This document shows positions 54,061 through 63,680 of a DNA stretch of 64,000 nt, piece after piece. Every line of letters begins with the position of its first letter. The stretch's first letter is position 1. The notes under the pieces are model-generated. The model worked only from the letters and a program-made list of their open reading frames with translations, did not search any database and was not told where the DNA came from. A program made the translations under genes and the position numbers. The DNA lies in contig NZ_JAUSQV010000001.1 of assembly GCF_030811475.1 (NCBI RefSeq), positions 1,635,501-1,699,500 on the forward strand. The letters are read 5' to 3'. The stretch is from Nakamurella flavida. Its GTDB lineage: Bacteria > Actinomycetota > Actinomycetes > Mycobacteriales > Nakamurellaceae.

Positions 54061-54114
54061 GGGTGGTGACCGGCCCGTCGGTGCGGCGTGCCGCGACGGT
54101 GCCGGTCCCCACCC
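54061..54114. terminator. Bidirectional terminator between rarD and the F420-type oxidoreductase
   Basis: Stacked stems: GGGTGG/CCACCC-type outer pairing, GACCGGC/GCCGGTC (54068-54074, 54101-54107), then CCGTCG/CGACGG (54075-54080, 54094-54099). It lies in the gap of two convergent genes. Confidence 0.75.
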
Positions 54115-54124
54115 GGGACGGTGG

Positions 54125-55105
54125 TCAGACCTGCGGCGCGGCCTCGCGCAGGGCGTCCAGGAGCGGCCCGGCGGCGGTGGCCAGGAACTCGTCCTGGGTC
54201 TCGTCGCCGATCTGCACCACCGCGATGTCGGTGAATCCGGCCTCCCAGTACTCCGAGACGGCCTTCACGACGGCGTCCAGGTCCGGCCCGCACGGGATCG
54301 CCTGCTCGACGTCGTCCTTGCGGACGAACTGACTGGCCGCCTCGAAACCCGCCGGGGTGGGCAGATCGGCGTTCACGCCCCAGCCGCCACCGAACCAGCG
54401 GAACGTCTCGTGGGCGCGGTCGATCGCGGCCCCCTTGTCGGGGCCCCAGCTGATCGGGATCTGACCGATCTTGCGGGACGAGGTCCCCGGGTGCAGTTCG
54501 TCCCACAGGGCGACGGCGTCGCCGTCGGGCTGGACGGCGATGAGGTGGTCGCCGATGGGCGCGAAGCGGTGGATCGACTGCGGCCCGGACACCGCCAGCC
54601 CGATCGGCACCGGCATCTCCGGGAGATCCCACAGCTTGGCCTGGTCGACGCGGAAGTACTCGCCGTCGTAGGTGACCCGGTCGCCGCTGAACAGCTCCTG
54701 GATGATCTCCACGGCCTCCTCCAGCATGTCCTGCCGCACGGCCACGGCCGGCCAGCCGGCGCCCACCACGTGCTCGTTGAGGTTCTCCCCGGACCCCAGG
54801 CCCAGGGTGAAGCGGCCGTCGGACAGCACGCCGAGGGTCGCGGCCTTCTGGGCCACCACCGCGGGGTGGTATCGCATGGTCGGGCAGGTCACGTAGGTCA
54901 TCAGCTCGATGGCGGAGGTGGCCTGGGCGACGGCACCCAGCACGGTCCACGCGTAGGGGGCGTGGCCCATGGATTCCAGCCAGGGGAAGTAGTGGTCGCT
55001 GGAGACGGCGAAGTCGAAGCCCGCGGCCTCGGCGCCGACGGCGTAGCGGACCAGTTCCTTGGGTCCGCTCTGTTCGGTCATCAGGGTGTAGCCGAAGTTG
55101 GTCAT
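54125..55105 (-). CDS. LLM-class F420-dependent oxidoreductase
   Basis: 326-residue TIM-barrel oxidoreductase of the bacterial luciferase family. MTNFGYTLMTEQSGPKELVR and FDFAVSSDHYFPWLESMGHA, then GRFTLGLGSGENLNEHVVG, match the glucose-6-phosphate-dehydrogenase-like F420 subgroup (family TIGR03557). Start taken at ATG 55105; GTG codons upstream would extend it by a few residues. The substrate is unknown; known FGD reduces F420 with glucose-6-phosphate, but this subgroup is distinct. It follows the prenyl synthase in the same direction after 99 bases. Confidence 0.88.
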   Translation of the reverse strand: MTNFGYTLMTEQSGPKELVRYAVGAEAAGFDFAVSSDHYFPWLESMGHAPYAWTVLGAVAQATSAIELMTYVTCPTMRYHPAVVAQKAATLGVLSDGRFTLGLGSGENLNEHVVGAGWPAVAVRQDMLEEAVEIIQELFSGDRVTYDGEYFRVDQAKLWDLPEMPVPIGLAVSGPQSIHRFAPIGDHLIAVQPDGDAVALWDELHPGTSSRKIGQIPISWGPDKGAAIDRAHETFRWFGGGWGVNADLPTPAGFEAASQFVRKDDVEQAIPCGPDLDAVVKAVSEYWEAGFTDIAVVQIGDETQDEFLATAAGPLLDALREAAPQV

Positions 55106-55204
55106 GCCCACAGGTGTACCGCGCTGTGCGGCCGTCAAACGACCCGGGGTCAGCAGACGGGGCGGGCGGCGCGGATCGGCACCGGAGAGCCTCGATCCGA
55201 CGGG

Positions 55205-56218
55205 TCAGCGGGTCCGACTGACGACGAAGTCGGCCAGCGAGGCCAGCGCGTCCCGGGAGGCCGAGGGCTGCAGCCGGTCGAGCTCGCGGCGGGCGTCGTC
55301 GGCGAAGCTGTCCAGGGTCTGCCGGGCCCGGGCCAGCCCGGCCGAGCCGCGGAGCAGCTCGACGGCCTCGTGCACCTCGGCGTCGTCCGCGATGGGGCCG
55401 GCGACCAGGACCTTGAGCCGGGGATCGGCGTCCGGGTCGGCCAACGTGTAGAGCGCGGCCAGCGTCGGGACACCCTCGCGGAGATCGGTCCCCGGGGTCT
55501 TGCCCGAATCGGTGGAGGCGATGTCGATGATGTCGTCGGAGATCTGGAACGCGATGCCCACGGCGCGACCGTAGCGGCGCAGCGCCTCGATCTCCTCCGG
55601 GCGGGCACCGGAGAACATGCCGGCGTACCGGGCGCAGGTGTCGATGAGGGCTGCGGTCTTCTCGTCCAGCACGGTCAGGTGATGGCTGATCGGGTCCGCG
55701 TTCAGCGGCGGGCCGACCGTCTCCCGGGTCTGCCCGGTCACCAGTTCGGCGAAGGTCTCCGCGATGATCCGCACCGCGTCCGGACCCAGGGGGGCGACCA
55801 GCCGGGAGGCCTGGGCGAAGAGGAAGTCGCCGGTGAGAATGGCGATGGAGTTGGTCCAGCGCGCGTTGGCCGAGGCGGCCCCGCGTCGAACGTCCGCCTC
55901 GTCCATGACGTCGTCGTGGTAGAGCGTGGCCAGGTGGATGAGCTCCACCACGGCCGACGCGGTGATGATGTCGGGCGACTCGGGGTCGGGTCCGATCCCG
56001 GCCGCGACCAGGGTGAACAGCGGCCGGAACCGCTTCCCGCCCGCGTTCATCAGGTGCGAGGCAGCCTCGGTGAGGAAGGGGAAGTCGCTGGCGAGCTCGC
56101 GCGCGAGGAGCTCCTCGACAGCCGCAAGACCCCGGGCGACCCGCTGACCGAGCGCGGGGTCGGCCAGGTCGATGCCGGACATTATCACCGGCGCCTTCCC
56201 CATCGCGGACACGCCCAC
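55205..56218 (-). CDS. Polyprenyl diphosphate synthase (menaquinone side chain)
   Basis: 337-residue trans-prenyltransferase. The first aspartate-rich motif is LYHDDVMDEADVRRG, the second GIAFQISDDIIDIASTDSG; other family features are GGKRFRPLFTLVAAGI and LTGDFLFAQASRLV. Residues before the first motif are Thr/Leu/Ala-like, consistent with long products (C35-C50) rather than FPP. Start GTG at 56218; internal ATGs at 56203 and 56182 give shorter forms. Sits 4 bases after nuoN, so quinone synthesis and complex I are linked, as with GrcC in mycobacteria-like genomes. Confidence 0.92.
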   Translation of the reverse strand: MGVSAMGKAPVIMSGIDLADPALGQRVARGLAAVEELLARELASDFPFLTEAASHLMNAGGKRFRPLFTLVAAGIGPDPESPDIITASAVVELIHLATLYHDDVMDEADVRRGAASANARWTNSIAILTGDFLFAQASRLVAPLGPDAVRIIAETFAELVTGQTRETVGPPLNADPISHHLTVLDEKTAALIDTCARYAGMFSGARPEEIEALRRYGRAVGIAFQISDDIIDIASTDSGKTPGTDLREGVPTLAALYTLADPDADPRLKVLVAGPIADDAEVHEAVELLRGSAGLARARQTLDSFADDARRELDRLQPSASRDALASLADFVVSRTR

Positions 56219-56222
56219 GACA

Positions 56223-57941
56223 TTACGACAGCAGAGGTAAAGGCACCGACAGGACGTCGAGCACGGCCGACGGGAGCACGCCCAGCAGGATGGTCACAGC
56301 GACGGACACCCCGATGACGACGCCGGTGAGCAGGCCGGGCACCACGATGTACGGCGCGGCCAGGACGGGGGTGCTGACCTGCGGCGATGACGTCCGGAGC
56401 GGGCCGGGGCCGCCGGCGGACGGGGCACTCCACCCGTCCGGGCCGACCTCGCCCACCGCCTGCCGACCGTCGTCACCGACCGGGTCGGGGGCCGGGTCGC
56501 CCGCCGGGTCGGTGAAGTACATGACCACGATCACCTTGAGATAGAAGAACGCGGTGATCGCGGTGGCCACCATCGCCACCACCACCAGCGGCGTCATGCC
56601 CGCGTCGACCGCGGCGGTGAACACGCTGAGCTTGCCGATGAAGCCGCTGGTGAGCGGGATCCCGGCGAAGGACAGCAGGAAGAGGGCCATCGCGCCGGCG
56701 AGCACGGGGGCCCGGCGGGCCAGGCCCGCCCAGTCGGACAGCTGCGAGGCCTCGCCGTCGCCCCGCCGGATCAGCGTGATGATCGCGAACGCGCCGATCG
56801 TGGCGAAGCCGTAGGTCAGCAGGTAGTACATCGTCCCGGAGACACCCCGCTCGGACAGCGACATCACCCCGAGGAGGATGAAGCCCGCGTGGGCGACCGA
56901 GGAGTACGCCAGCACCCGCTTCATGTCGCTCTGGGCGATGCCGATGATCGACCCGATGAGCATCGAGGCGATCGCGACCACCCACAGCACCGGCTGCCAC
57001 GACCAGCTCATCGGGGCCATCACCACCTGGAACACCCGGACCATCGCCGCGAAGGCGGCGACCTTCGTGCAGGCGGCCATGAACGCGGTCACCGGGGTGG
57101 GCGCGCCCTGGTAGACGTCCGGCGTCCACAGGTGGAACGGACCGACCGAGGCCTTGAACAGCAGCCCGACGGTCAGCAGGCCCAGACCCGCGAGCAGCAG
57201 GACGTCGTTCCCGCCGCCGGCGCGCTGCGCCTCGGCGATGGCGGAGAACCGCAGAGAGCCCGCGTAGCCGTAGAGCAGGCCCAGGCCGTACAGCAGGATC
57301 GCCGAGGTGAACGCGCCCAGCAGGAAGTACTTGACCGCGGCCTCCTGCGAGATCAGTCGGCGCCGGCGGGCCAGACCGCAGAGCAGGTAGAGCGGCAGGG
57401 AGAGCACCTCGAGGCCGACGAACAGGGTGAGCACGTCGGACGCGGCCGGGAACACGAGCATGCCGCCGACGGCGAACAGCGCGAGGGGGAACACCTCGGT
57501 CTGCATGGGTCGGGCGACCTGCATGGCCCGCCGGTCGCGGGACGACCCGGCCGGGGCGGAGGCCTGCGCGGCGAATGCTCCCCCGGGTTCGCTGACCCGG
57601 TCGGCGATGAGCAGCACCGAGGGCAGCGCCAGGGCCAGGAGCACGCCCCACGTCACCAGGGTGCCGCGGTCCACCGCGACGGAACCGCTGAAGGTCACCG
57701 TGTACTTCTCGGCGGCCCCGGCCCAGACGGTCCACGCCCCGGCCCCGAGCAGGGCGGCCACGGTGAGGAGCAGTTGCACCGGGTACCGCGCCGCCCGCGG
57801 CGCGAACGCCTCGACCAGAACCCCCAGGCAGGCCGCGCCCAGCACGATCATCACCGGCATGACCGGGACGAGATCCAGGGCGGGCGCGGTGATCGGGTCG
57901 GTCGGCGCGGCCTGCAGATGAGCGAGTGCGGCGGGGCTCAT
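56223..57941 (-). CDS. nuoN: NADH-quinone oxidoreductase subunit N
   Basis: 572-residue antiporter-like proton-pumping subunit of complex I. The conserved Glu/Lys helices are seen in LVFPAASDVLTLFVGLEVLS, SVGPFHLWTPDVYQGAPTPV and IAQSDMKRVLAYSSVAHAG. Two hydrophilic inserts (around SEPGGAFAAQASAPAG and VGDDGRQAVGEVGPDGWSAP) make it longer than the ~480 of E. coli. ATG 57941 overlaps the nuoM stop as ATGA. Confidence 0.96.
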   Translation of the reverse strand: MSPAALAHLQAAPTDPITAPALDLVPVMPVMIVLGAACLGVLVEAFAPRAARYPVQLLLTVAALLGAGAWTVWAGAAEKYTVTFSGSVAVDRGTLVTWGVLLALALPSVLLIADRVSEPGGAFAAQASAPAGSSRDRRAMQVARPMQTEVFPLALFAVGGMLVFPAASDVLTLFVGLEVLSLPLYLLCGLARRRRLISQEAAVKYFLLGAFTSAILLYGLGLLYGYAGSLRFSAIAEAQRAGGGNDVLLLAGLGLLTVGLLFKASVGPFHLWTPDVYQGAPTPVTAFMAACTKVAAFAAMVRVFQVVMAPMSWSWQPVLWVVAIASMLIGSIIGIAQSDMKRVLAYSSVAHAGFILLGVMSLSERGVSGTMYYLLTYGFATIGAFAIITLIRRGDGEASQLSDWAGLARRAPVLAGAMALFLLSFAGIPLTSGFIGKLSVFTAAVDAGMTPLVVVAMVATAITAFFYLKVIVVMYFTDPAGDPAPDPVGDDGRQAVGEVGPDGWSAPSAGGPGPLRTSSPQVSTPVLAAPYIVVPGLLTGVVIGVSVAVTILLGVLPSAVLDVLSVPLPLLS

Positions 57942-59788
57942 CGCGATCCCTCCTCACCCAGCGGCGGCGCCGGGTCGCTGTGCCCGGAGTCGCTGACGGT
58001 GCGCTCCGCGGTCGGGTTGATGACGTCGAGGACGGGTTGCGGGTAGACGCCGAGCAGGATGATCAGCCCGACCAGCGGGGAGAGCACCGCGATCTCGCGG
58101 GCCTTGAGGTCACCGAACCGCACGCGCACTCCGTGCCGCTCCGGGATGGCCTGGTCCGCGAGACCGACCGCCCCGGAGTGCGGCGTGCTGACGCGGCCGG
58201 GCGCGGTGACGACGCCGAGGGCCGCGGAGGCTCCCCCGCCCGGTCCGGAGCCGTCCGCCGGTTCCGGGTGCCGGGGGGACCCGGTCGGGTGCGTCGCGTC
58301 GAGCGCGGGGCCGTGCGGCGCCGGCCCGTGCACCAGGCGCTCGCCGCCCAGGACGGCGGCCCCGCGGATCGGTCCGGTCATCACCTTCTGGAACACCCAC
58401 AGCATGTAGGCCGCCGCCAGAACGATGCCGACGGTGGCGACCACGGCCCAGGCCGGGTGTCGGGTGAAGGTGCCCAGCAGCACGAGGAACTCCGAGATGA
58501 ACGAGTTCGTCCCGGGCACGGCGATGGTGGCCAGCGAGGCCACGAGGAACAACCCGCCGAGCACCGGTGCCACCTTCCACACCCCGCCGTAGTCCGCGAT
58601 GGACCGCGATCCGCCCCGGGCGGTGAGCATCCCGACGAGCAGGAACAGCAGCCCGGTGGCGATGCCGTGGTTGACCATGTAGAGCACGGCACCGGAGATC
58701 GACGAGGTGGTGAACGCGAAGACGCCCATCGCGATGAACCCGAAGTGGGCGATCGAGGTGTAGGTGACGAACCGCTTGAGGTCCGTCTGCCCGGCGGCGA
58801 CGATCGCGCCGTAGACGATGCCCAGCACGGCCAGCAGGATGATCAGCCAGGCCAGCCGGCTGCTGGCCGCCGGCAGCAGGGGCAGGCAGATGCGCAGGAA
58901 ACCGAAGGTGCCGACCTTGTCGAGCACGCCGACGAGCAGCGTGCCGGCCCCCGTCGGGGCCTCGGCACCGGCGTCGGGCAGCCAGGTGTGCAGCGGCACC
59001 AGCGGAGCCTTGATGGCGAACGCGACGGCGAACCCGGCGAAGATCCACAGCTGGGTGGACTCGGGGATGTCGTTCGCGATGGACCGCAGGGTGGCGAAGT
59101 CGAGCGTGCCCTCCCCCAGCACCCGGCCGGACGCGACGTACAGACCGATGAGCGAGGCGAGCATGAGCAGCCCGCCCAGCAGGGAGTAGAGGAAGAACTT
59201 CATCGCCGCGAAGGTGCGCCGCGGCCCGCCGAACCGACCGATGAGGAAGTACATCGGGATGAGCATGACCTCGAACATCACGTAGAACAGAAAGACGTCC
59301 GTCGCGGCGAACACGCCGACCATGGCGCCCTGCAGCCCGAGGACCAGCGCGAAGTAGCCGCCCTGCGAGCGCCCGGCGGGCAGCCGTTCCTCCCACGAGG
59401 CGCCCAGCACGATCGGCACCAGCAGCGCGATGAGCGCGATCATCACCAGCGAGATGCCGTCCACCCCGAGGGAGAACCGGATCCCGAACGAGGGGATCCA
59501 GTCGACGGAGACGGTCTGGTCGAACAGGGCGGACGAGGGAACGGGCGGGGTGGGTCCATCGGTGATCGGGGCGTAGGCGGTCCAATAACCCTGGTTCTGC
59601 CACTGCACGAAGTGGATCCACGACCCCACCGCCACCACGAACTCCACCAGGGAGAACGCGACGGCGGTGAGCTTGGCCGTCCGCTGATTCCCACCGCGCT
59701 GGTCACCACCGCGGGCGATCACTGCGACGACGATCGCGCCGAGGACGGGCCAGAACATCAGCACCAGCAGGTACGGGAAACCGCTCAT
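57938..59788 (-). CDS. nuoM: NADH-quinone oxidoreductase subunit M
   Basis: 616-residue antiporter-like subunit. Start ATG 59788 (MSGFPYLLVLMFWPVLG) overlaps the nuoL stop. Core blocks: FLFYVMFEVMLIPMYFLIG, APLVPLHTWLPDAGAEAPTG, AAGQTDLKRFVTYTSIAHFG. A hydrophilic insert of about 90 residues, rich in Pro/Gly/His/Ala, lies between the last helices (near MTGPIRGAAVLGG and IPERHGVRVRFGDL); it would be a cytoplasmic or periplasmic loop. Length of E. coli NuoM is about 509. Confidence 0.96.
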   Translation of the reverse strand: MSGFPYLLVLMFWPVLGAIVVAVIARGGDQRGGNQRTAKLTAVAFSLVEFVVAVGSWIHFVQWQNQGYWTAYAPITDGPTPPVPSSALFDQTVSVDWIPSFGIRFSLGVDGISLVMIALIALLVPIVLGASWEERLPAGRSQGGYFALVLGLQGAMVGVFAATDVFLFYVMFEVMLIPMYFLIGRFGGPRRTFAAMKFFLYSLLGGLLMLASLIGLYVASGRVLGEGTLDFATLRSIANDIPESTQLWIFAGFAVAFAIKAPLVPLHTWLPDAGAEAPTGAGTLLVGVLDKVGTFGFLRICLPLLPAASSRLAWLIILLAVLGIVYGAIVAAGQTDLKRFVTYTSIAHFGFIAMGVFAFTTSSISGAVLYMVNHGIATGLLFLLVGMLTARGGSRSIADYGGVWKVAPVLGGLFLVASLATIAVPGTNSFISEFLVLLGTFTRHPAWAVVATVGIVLAAAYMLWVFQKVMTGPIRGAAVLGGERLVHGPAPHGPALDATHPTGSPRHPEPADGSGPGGGASAALGVVTAPGRVSTPHSGAVGLADQAIPERHGVRVRFGDLKAREIAVLSPLVGLIILLGVYPQPVLDVINPTAERTVSDSGHSDPAPPLGEEGSR

Positions 59789-61707
59789 GCGAACCTCACC
59801 ACCAGCAGGGCGCCGACGAGCACGAAGGTCCCGCTCAGCATGGACAGCGCGTAGGACCGCACGAAGCCGTTCTGCCAGCGCCGCCATCGCTCGGCGAGTC
59901 CGCCGAGCAGGGTGGCGCTGCCCATCACCGCGCCGTCGACCCCACGGGTGTCGGCGGCGGTGAGCGTGCCGGTCAGCCAGATACCGGGCCGGGCGACCAG
60001 TGCCTCGTTCAGGGCGTTGCCACCGGCGTCGGCCCGGGCGAATGCGATGACCGGGTTGACCCGGGTGGGTGCGGTCCGCGGGACGGGCCGACGACCGACC
60101 AGCACCCAGGCCAGGGCGATACCGGCCGCGACCAGCAGCAGGGTGGCGATGGTGATCACGACGGGCGCGATCGGCGGCTCGGGGTGCTCGTACTCGCCGA
60201 GCGACGGGGTCAACCAGCCGGCGAGCCGGTCTCCGAGGGCCAGGAACGCACCGGCGCCGACGCTGCCGACGGCCAGCACGATCATCGGCACGGTCATCAG
60301 GGCCGGTGCTTCGTGCGGGTGGACGGCGTGCTCGCCGTTGCCGTCCCGCTCCCACCGCGGCTCGCCGAGGAAGGTGAGGATCATCAGCCGGGTCATGTAG
60401 AACGCGGTCAGTCCGGCACCGACGAGCGCTGCGGTGCCGAGCAGCACCCCCTGCAGACCCGGTGCGGCGTAGGCGGCCTCGATGATCGGGTCCTTGGAGA
60501 AGAACCCGGAGAACAACGGGAACCCGATCAGGGCCAGGTATCCGGCGACCATGGTCCAGAACGTGATGGGCAGCCGGCGGGCCAGGCCGCCGTAGTTGCG
60601 CATGTTCACGTCGTCGTCCATGGCGTGCATGACGGAGCCGGCGCCGAGGAACAGACCGGCCTTGAAGAAGCCGTGGGTGAGCAGGTGCAGGATGCCCAGC
60701 GCGTAGACCCCGGCACCGAGTCCGACGGCGAGCACCATGTACCCGATCTGCGAGACCGTCGAGTAGGCCAGCACCTTCTTGATGTCGTCCTTCGCGCACC
60801 CCGCGATGCACCCGACGAGCAGGGTGACCGCACCGACGATGGTGACCACGAGCCGACCGTCGGCCGTCAGGTCGTAGATCGGTGCACACCGGGCGATCAG
60901 GTACACCCCCGCGGTGACCATGGTGGCCGCGTGGATGAGGGCGGAGACCGGTGTCGGGCCCTCCATCGCATCCGGTAGCCACGCCTGCAGCGGGACCTGG
61001 CCGGACTTGCCGCACGCGCCCAGCAGGAGGAGCAGGGCGATGACCGTGACCGTGCCGGGGGAGGTGGCGGCGAGCTCGTCGATGCGGCTGAAGACGCCGT
61101 CGTAGGAGACGGTGCCCAGCTCCTTGAACATCAGGAAGATGGCCAGGGCCAGGCCCACGTCACCGACCCGGTTCATCAGGAACGCCTTCTTGGCCGCGGT
61201 GGCCGCGGCGGGGCGATCGGACCAGAAGCCGATGAGCAGGTACGAGGCCAGGCCGACGCCCTCCCACCCGGCGTAGAGGGTGACGAACGAGTTGCCCAGG
61301 ACCAGCAGCAACATCGCGGCGATGAACAGGTTGAGGTAGGCGAAGAACTTGCGACGGTCGGGATCGTGCGCCATGTAGGCGATGGAGTAGATGTGGATCA
61401 GCGATCCGACGCCGGTGATCAGCAGGACGAACACCATGGACAGCGGATCGATCAGCAGCCCCACATCGATGTGCAGGCCTCCGGTGTCGAGCAGGGTGAA
61501 CAGCGTGCTGGACGAGGTCCGGTCGTCGGCGGCCTGACCCAGACCGGTGAGGAACAGCGCCGCGCCGTACCCGAAGGCCAGGATGACCGCGGCGCACCCG
61601 ATCAGGTGCCCGACCCGGTCCAGGGCCCGTCCGCCGACGAGCAGCAGCACGGCGCCGGCCAGCGGCAGTCCGATCAACAACCACGCCGATGTGGAGATGG
61701 CAGTCAC
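59785..61707 (-). CDS. nuoL: NADH-quinone oxidoreductase subunit L
   Basis: 640-residue distal proton-pumping subunit with the long lateral helix. Signature blocks: LFIAAMLLLVLGNSFVTLYA, GWEGVGLASYLLIGFWSDRP, SGQVPLQAWLPDAMEGPTPV, AGCAKDDIKKVLAYSTVSQI. ATG start at 61707 is 16 bases after the nuoK stop. It has a conventional length and a C-terminal region with LWRRWQNGF-like residues. Confidence 0.97.
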   Translation of the reverse strand: MTAISTSAWLLIGLPLAGAVLLLVGGRALDRVGHLIGCAAVILAFGYGAALFLTGLGQAADDRTSSSTLFTLLDTGGLHIDVGLLIDPLSMVFVLLITGVGSLIHIYSIAYMAHDPDRRKFFAYLNLFIAAMLLLVLGNSFVTLYAGWEGVGLASYLLIGFWSDRPAAATAAKKAFLMNRVGDVGLALAIFLMFKELGTVSYDGVFSRIDELAATSPGTVTVIALLLLLGACGKSGQVPLQAWLPDAMEGPTPVSALIHAATMVTAGVYLIARCAPIYDLTADGRLVVTIVGAVTLLVGCIAGCAKDDIKKVLAYSTVSQIGYMVLAVGLGAGVYALGILHLLTHGFFKAGLFLGAGSVMHAMDDDVNMRNYGGLARRLPITFWTMVAGYLALIGFPLFSGFFSKDPIIEAAYAAPGLQGVLLGTAALVGAGLTAFYMTRLMILTFLGEPRWERDGNGEHAVHPHEAPALMTVPMIVLAVGSVGAGAFLALGDRLAGWLTPSLGEYEHPEPPIAPVVITIATLLLVAAGIALAWVLVGRRPVPRTAPTRVNPVIAFARADAGGNALNEALVARPGIWLTGTLTAADTRGVDGAVMGSATLLGGLAERWRRWQNGFVRSYALSMLSGTFVLVGALLVVRFA

Positions 61708-61723
61708 TGGAGCCTTCCCGAAC

Positions 61724-62020
61724 TCAGAACTTCAGGAGGTTCGCGTCGTCGACGGAGGCACTCCGCCGGCTCCGGAAGATGGACATGATGATGGCCAGCC
61801 CGACCACCACCTCGGCGGCGGCCACGACCATGACGAAGAAGGCCATCACCACCCCGTCGAGATTGCCGTGCATCCGGGAGAAGGTGACCAGGCTCAGGTT
61901 GGTGGCGTTGAGCATCAGCTCGATGCACATGAACACCACGATGGCGTTGCGCCGCACCAGGACCCCGACGGCACCGATGCCGAAGAGCAGGGCGGAGAGC
62001 ACCAGGTACTGGGTCGTCAT
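61724..62020 (-). CDS. nuoK: NADH-quinone oxidoreductase subunit K
   Basis: 98-residue, three-helix subunit of the proton channel. Blocks [20 protein letters not shown] and [17 protein letters not shown] carry the functional glutamate (CIELM), and [17 protein letters not shown] holds the second one. ATG 62020 overlaps the nuoJ stop by four bases. Confidence 0.97.
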   Translation of the reverse strand: MTTQYLVLSALLFGIGAVGVLVRRNAIVVFMCIELMLNATNLSLVTFSRMHGNLDGVVMAFFVMVVAAAEVVVGLAIIMSIFRSRRSASVDDANLLKF

Positions 62021-63048
62021 GAGCGCTCCGCCCGGTCCTGGCCGGCCGGCGCGGCCGCCGACGGCCGATCAGGCGTGGCGCCCGACGGATTGCCGGGGAC
62101 GGAGGCGGTGAGCGGGAGACCGGCCGCGTCGGCGAAGGGCGAGTCGGGCGCCGGACCGGCGTCGAGCTGGGCCCGCCGCGGGGCGACCGGCGGCGGTCCG
62201 CCCGGCGGGCGCTGGTGGGCGGTGCCGACCGACTCGATCCCGGTCAGCGAGCGTCCTTCCCGGAAGGCCTGCGCCACCCGACGGCTCTCCGTCTGGTCGA
62301 CCAGTCCCGAGACCGACTCGGGCGCGATGGAGCCGTCGGGCAGCAGGGCGGGGGTGGCGTTCGACGACGAGGTGGCGAAGACGCCGGGCCCGGGGAGCGG
62401 CGACATCCGACCCGAGCGCATCCGCTCGGCCACCCGCTGACGCTGGGACTTCCGGCCCACCGCGGACTTCTCGACGTGGGTCAGCACCATGGCGCCGACG
62501 GCCGCGGTGATGAGCAGCGCACTGGTCAGCTCGAACGGGAAGAGGAAGTCGGTGAAGATCAGCGCGGCGATCGAACCGACCGGTCCGCGGTCGGCCAACG
62601 CGGCGTCCAGCCCGACGGTCGCCGTCCCGGCCCCCGTTCCGGTACCCATCGCCTGCAGGAACCCGGTGACCAGCAGCCCGACCAGGCCGATCCCGACGCA
62701 CGTGCCGATGACCCGCTGCCGACGCAACACCTCGAAGACCGAGTCGCCCGCCTCCCGCCCGGTCAGCATGAGCACGAAGAGGAACAGCATCATGATCGCG
62801 CCGGTGTAGACGATGATCTGCACGAAGCCCAGGAACTCGGCCTGCTGGGCGATGTACATGCAGCCCAGGCACAGCATGGTCAGCACCAGCCACAGCGCGG
62901 AGTGCACCGCGCCGCGGGCGAAGACCATGCCGACCGCGCCGAGCAGGGCCAGCGGAGCGAGGACCCAGAACGCGATCTGCTCACCGCCCGATCCCACCGC
63001 GTCGACCACGGCATCGGTGCCCGGAGCCGCGAGCAGGGCGCCGATCAC
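62017..63048 (-). CDS. nuoJ: NADH-quinone oxidoreductase subunit J with long C-terminal tail
   Basis: 343-residue subunit, much longer than the ~185 of E. coli. The membrane part (residues ~20-190) has [20 protein letters not shown] and [20 protein letters not shown]. It continues with about 150 hydrophilic residues ([20 protein letters not shown]-type, Pro/Ala-rich) that are predicted disordered and cytoplasmic. Such tails are recurrent in actinobacterial NuoJ. Overlaps nuoI and nuoK by four bases each. Confidence 0.95.
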   Translation of the reverse strand: MIGALLAAPGTDAVVDAVGSGGEQIAFWVLAPLALLGAVGMVFARGAVHSALWLVLTMLCLGCMYIAQQAEFLGFVQIIVYTGAIMMLFLFVLMLTGREAGDSVFEVLRRQRVIGTCVGIGLVGLLVTGFLQAMGTGTGAGTATVGLDAALADRGPVGSIAALIFTDFLFPFELTSALLITAAVGAMVLTHVEKSAVGRKSQRQRVAERMRSGRMSPLPGPGVFATSSSNATPALLPDGSIAPESVSGLVDQTESRRVAQAFREGRSLTGIESVGTAHQRPPGGPPPVAPRRAQLDAGPAPDSPFADAAGLPLTASVPGNPSGATPDRPSAAAPAGQDRAERS

Positions 63049-63680
63049 CGCGGGGTCCCGGCGGTGTCGGCGTCGCGGGCGGCGGTGCCCGCTGTGTCAG
63101 CGTGCCCCGCTGCGGCGTGGTCGGTGGCCGCCCGGTCGGCAGTGAGCCGCTCCTGGCTGCGGCGGAACTCCGGGTCCCGCAGCAGTTGTGGCCCGTTGAC
63201 GTAGTAGTCGTGCTCGTCGCCGAGGCGCATCGGGTGGGGCGGCTGCTCCATGCCGGGCAGCAGCGGCGCCAGCAGCATGTCCTTGGTGTAGATGAGTCGC
63301 TGCCGGTCGTCGTCGGCCAGCTCGTACTCGTTCGTCATGGTGAGCGAACGGGTCGGGCACGCCTCGATGCACAGCCCACAGCCGATGCAGCGCAGGTAGT
63401 TGATCTGGTAGTTCTTCCCGTACCGCTCCCCCGGGGAGAAGCGCTCGGTCTCGGTGTTGTCGCCGCCCTCGACGAAGATCGCGTCGGCCGGGCAGGCCCA
63501 GGCGCACAGTTCGCACCCCACGCACTTCTCCAGCCCGTCCGGGTGCCGGTTGAGCTGATGGCGCCCGTGGTAGCGGGCGGCGGGGGTCTCCGGGTTCTTC
63601 GGGTAGTCCTCGGTCACCACCGGCTTGAACATGGTGGAGAAGGTGACCCCGAAACCCTTGACCGGATCAAGAAACGACAT
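63045..63680 (-). CDS. nuoI: NADH-quinone oxidoreductase subunit I
   Basis: 211-residue peripheral subunit carrying two [4Fe-4S] clusters (N6a/N6b). The cysteine motifs are [12 protein letters not shown] and [12 protein letters not shown], each CXXCXXCXXXCP. N-terminus begins [20 protein letters not shown] and [20 protein letters not shown] follows. A C-terminal tail of about 40 residues is rich in Ala/Asp. GTG/ATG start at 63680 overlaps the nuoH end. Confidence 0.97.
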   Translation of the reverse strand: MSFLDPVKGFGVTFSTMFKPVVTEDYPKNPETPAARYHGRHQLNRHPDGLEKCVGCELCAWACPADAIFVEGGDNTETERFSPGERYGKNYQINYLRCIGCGLCIEACPTRSLTMTNEYELADDDRQRLIYTKDMLLAPLLPGMEQPPHPMRLGDEHDYYVNGPQLLRDPEFRRSQERLTADRAATDHAAAGHADTAGTAARDADTAGTPR

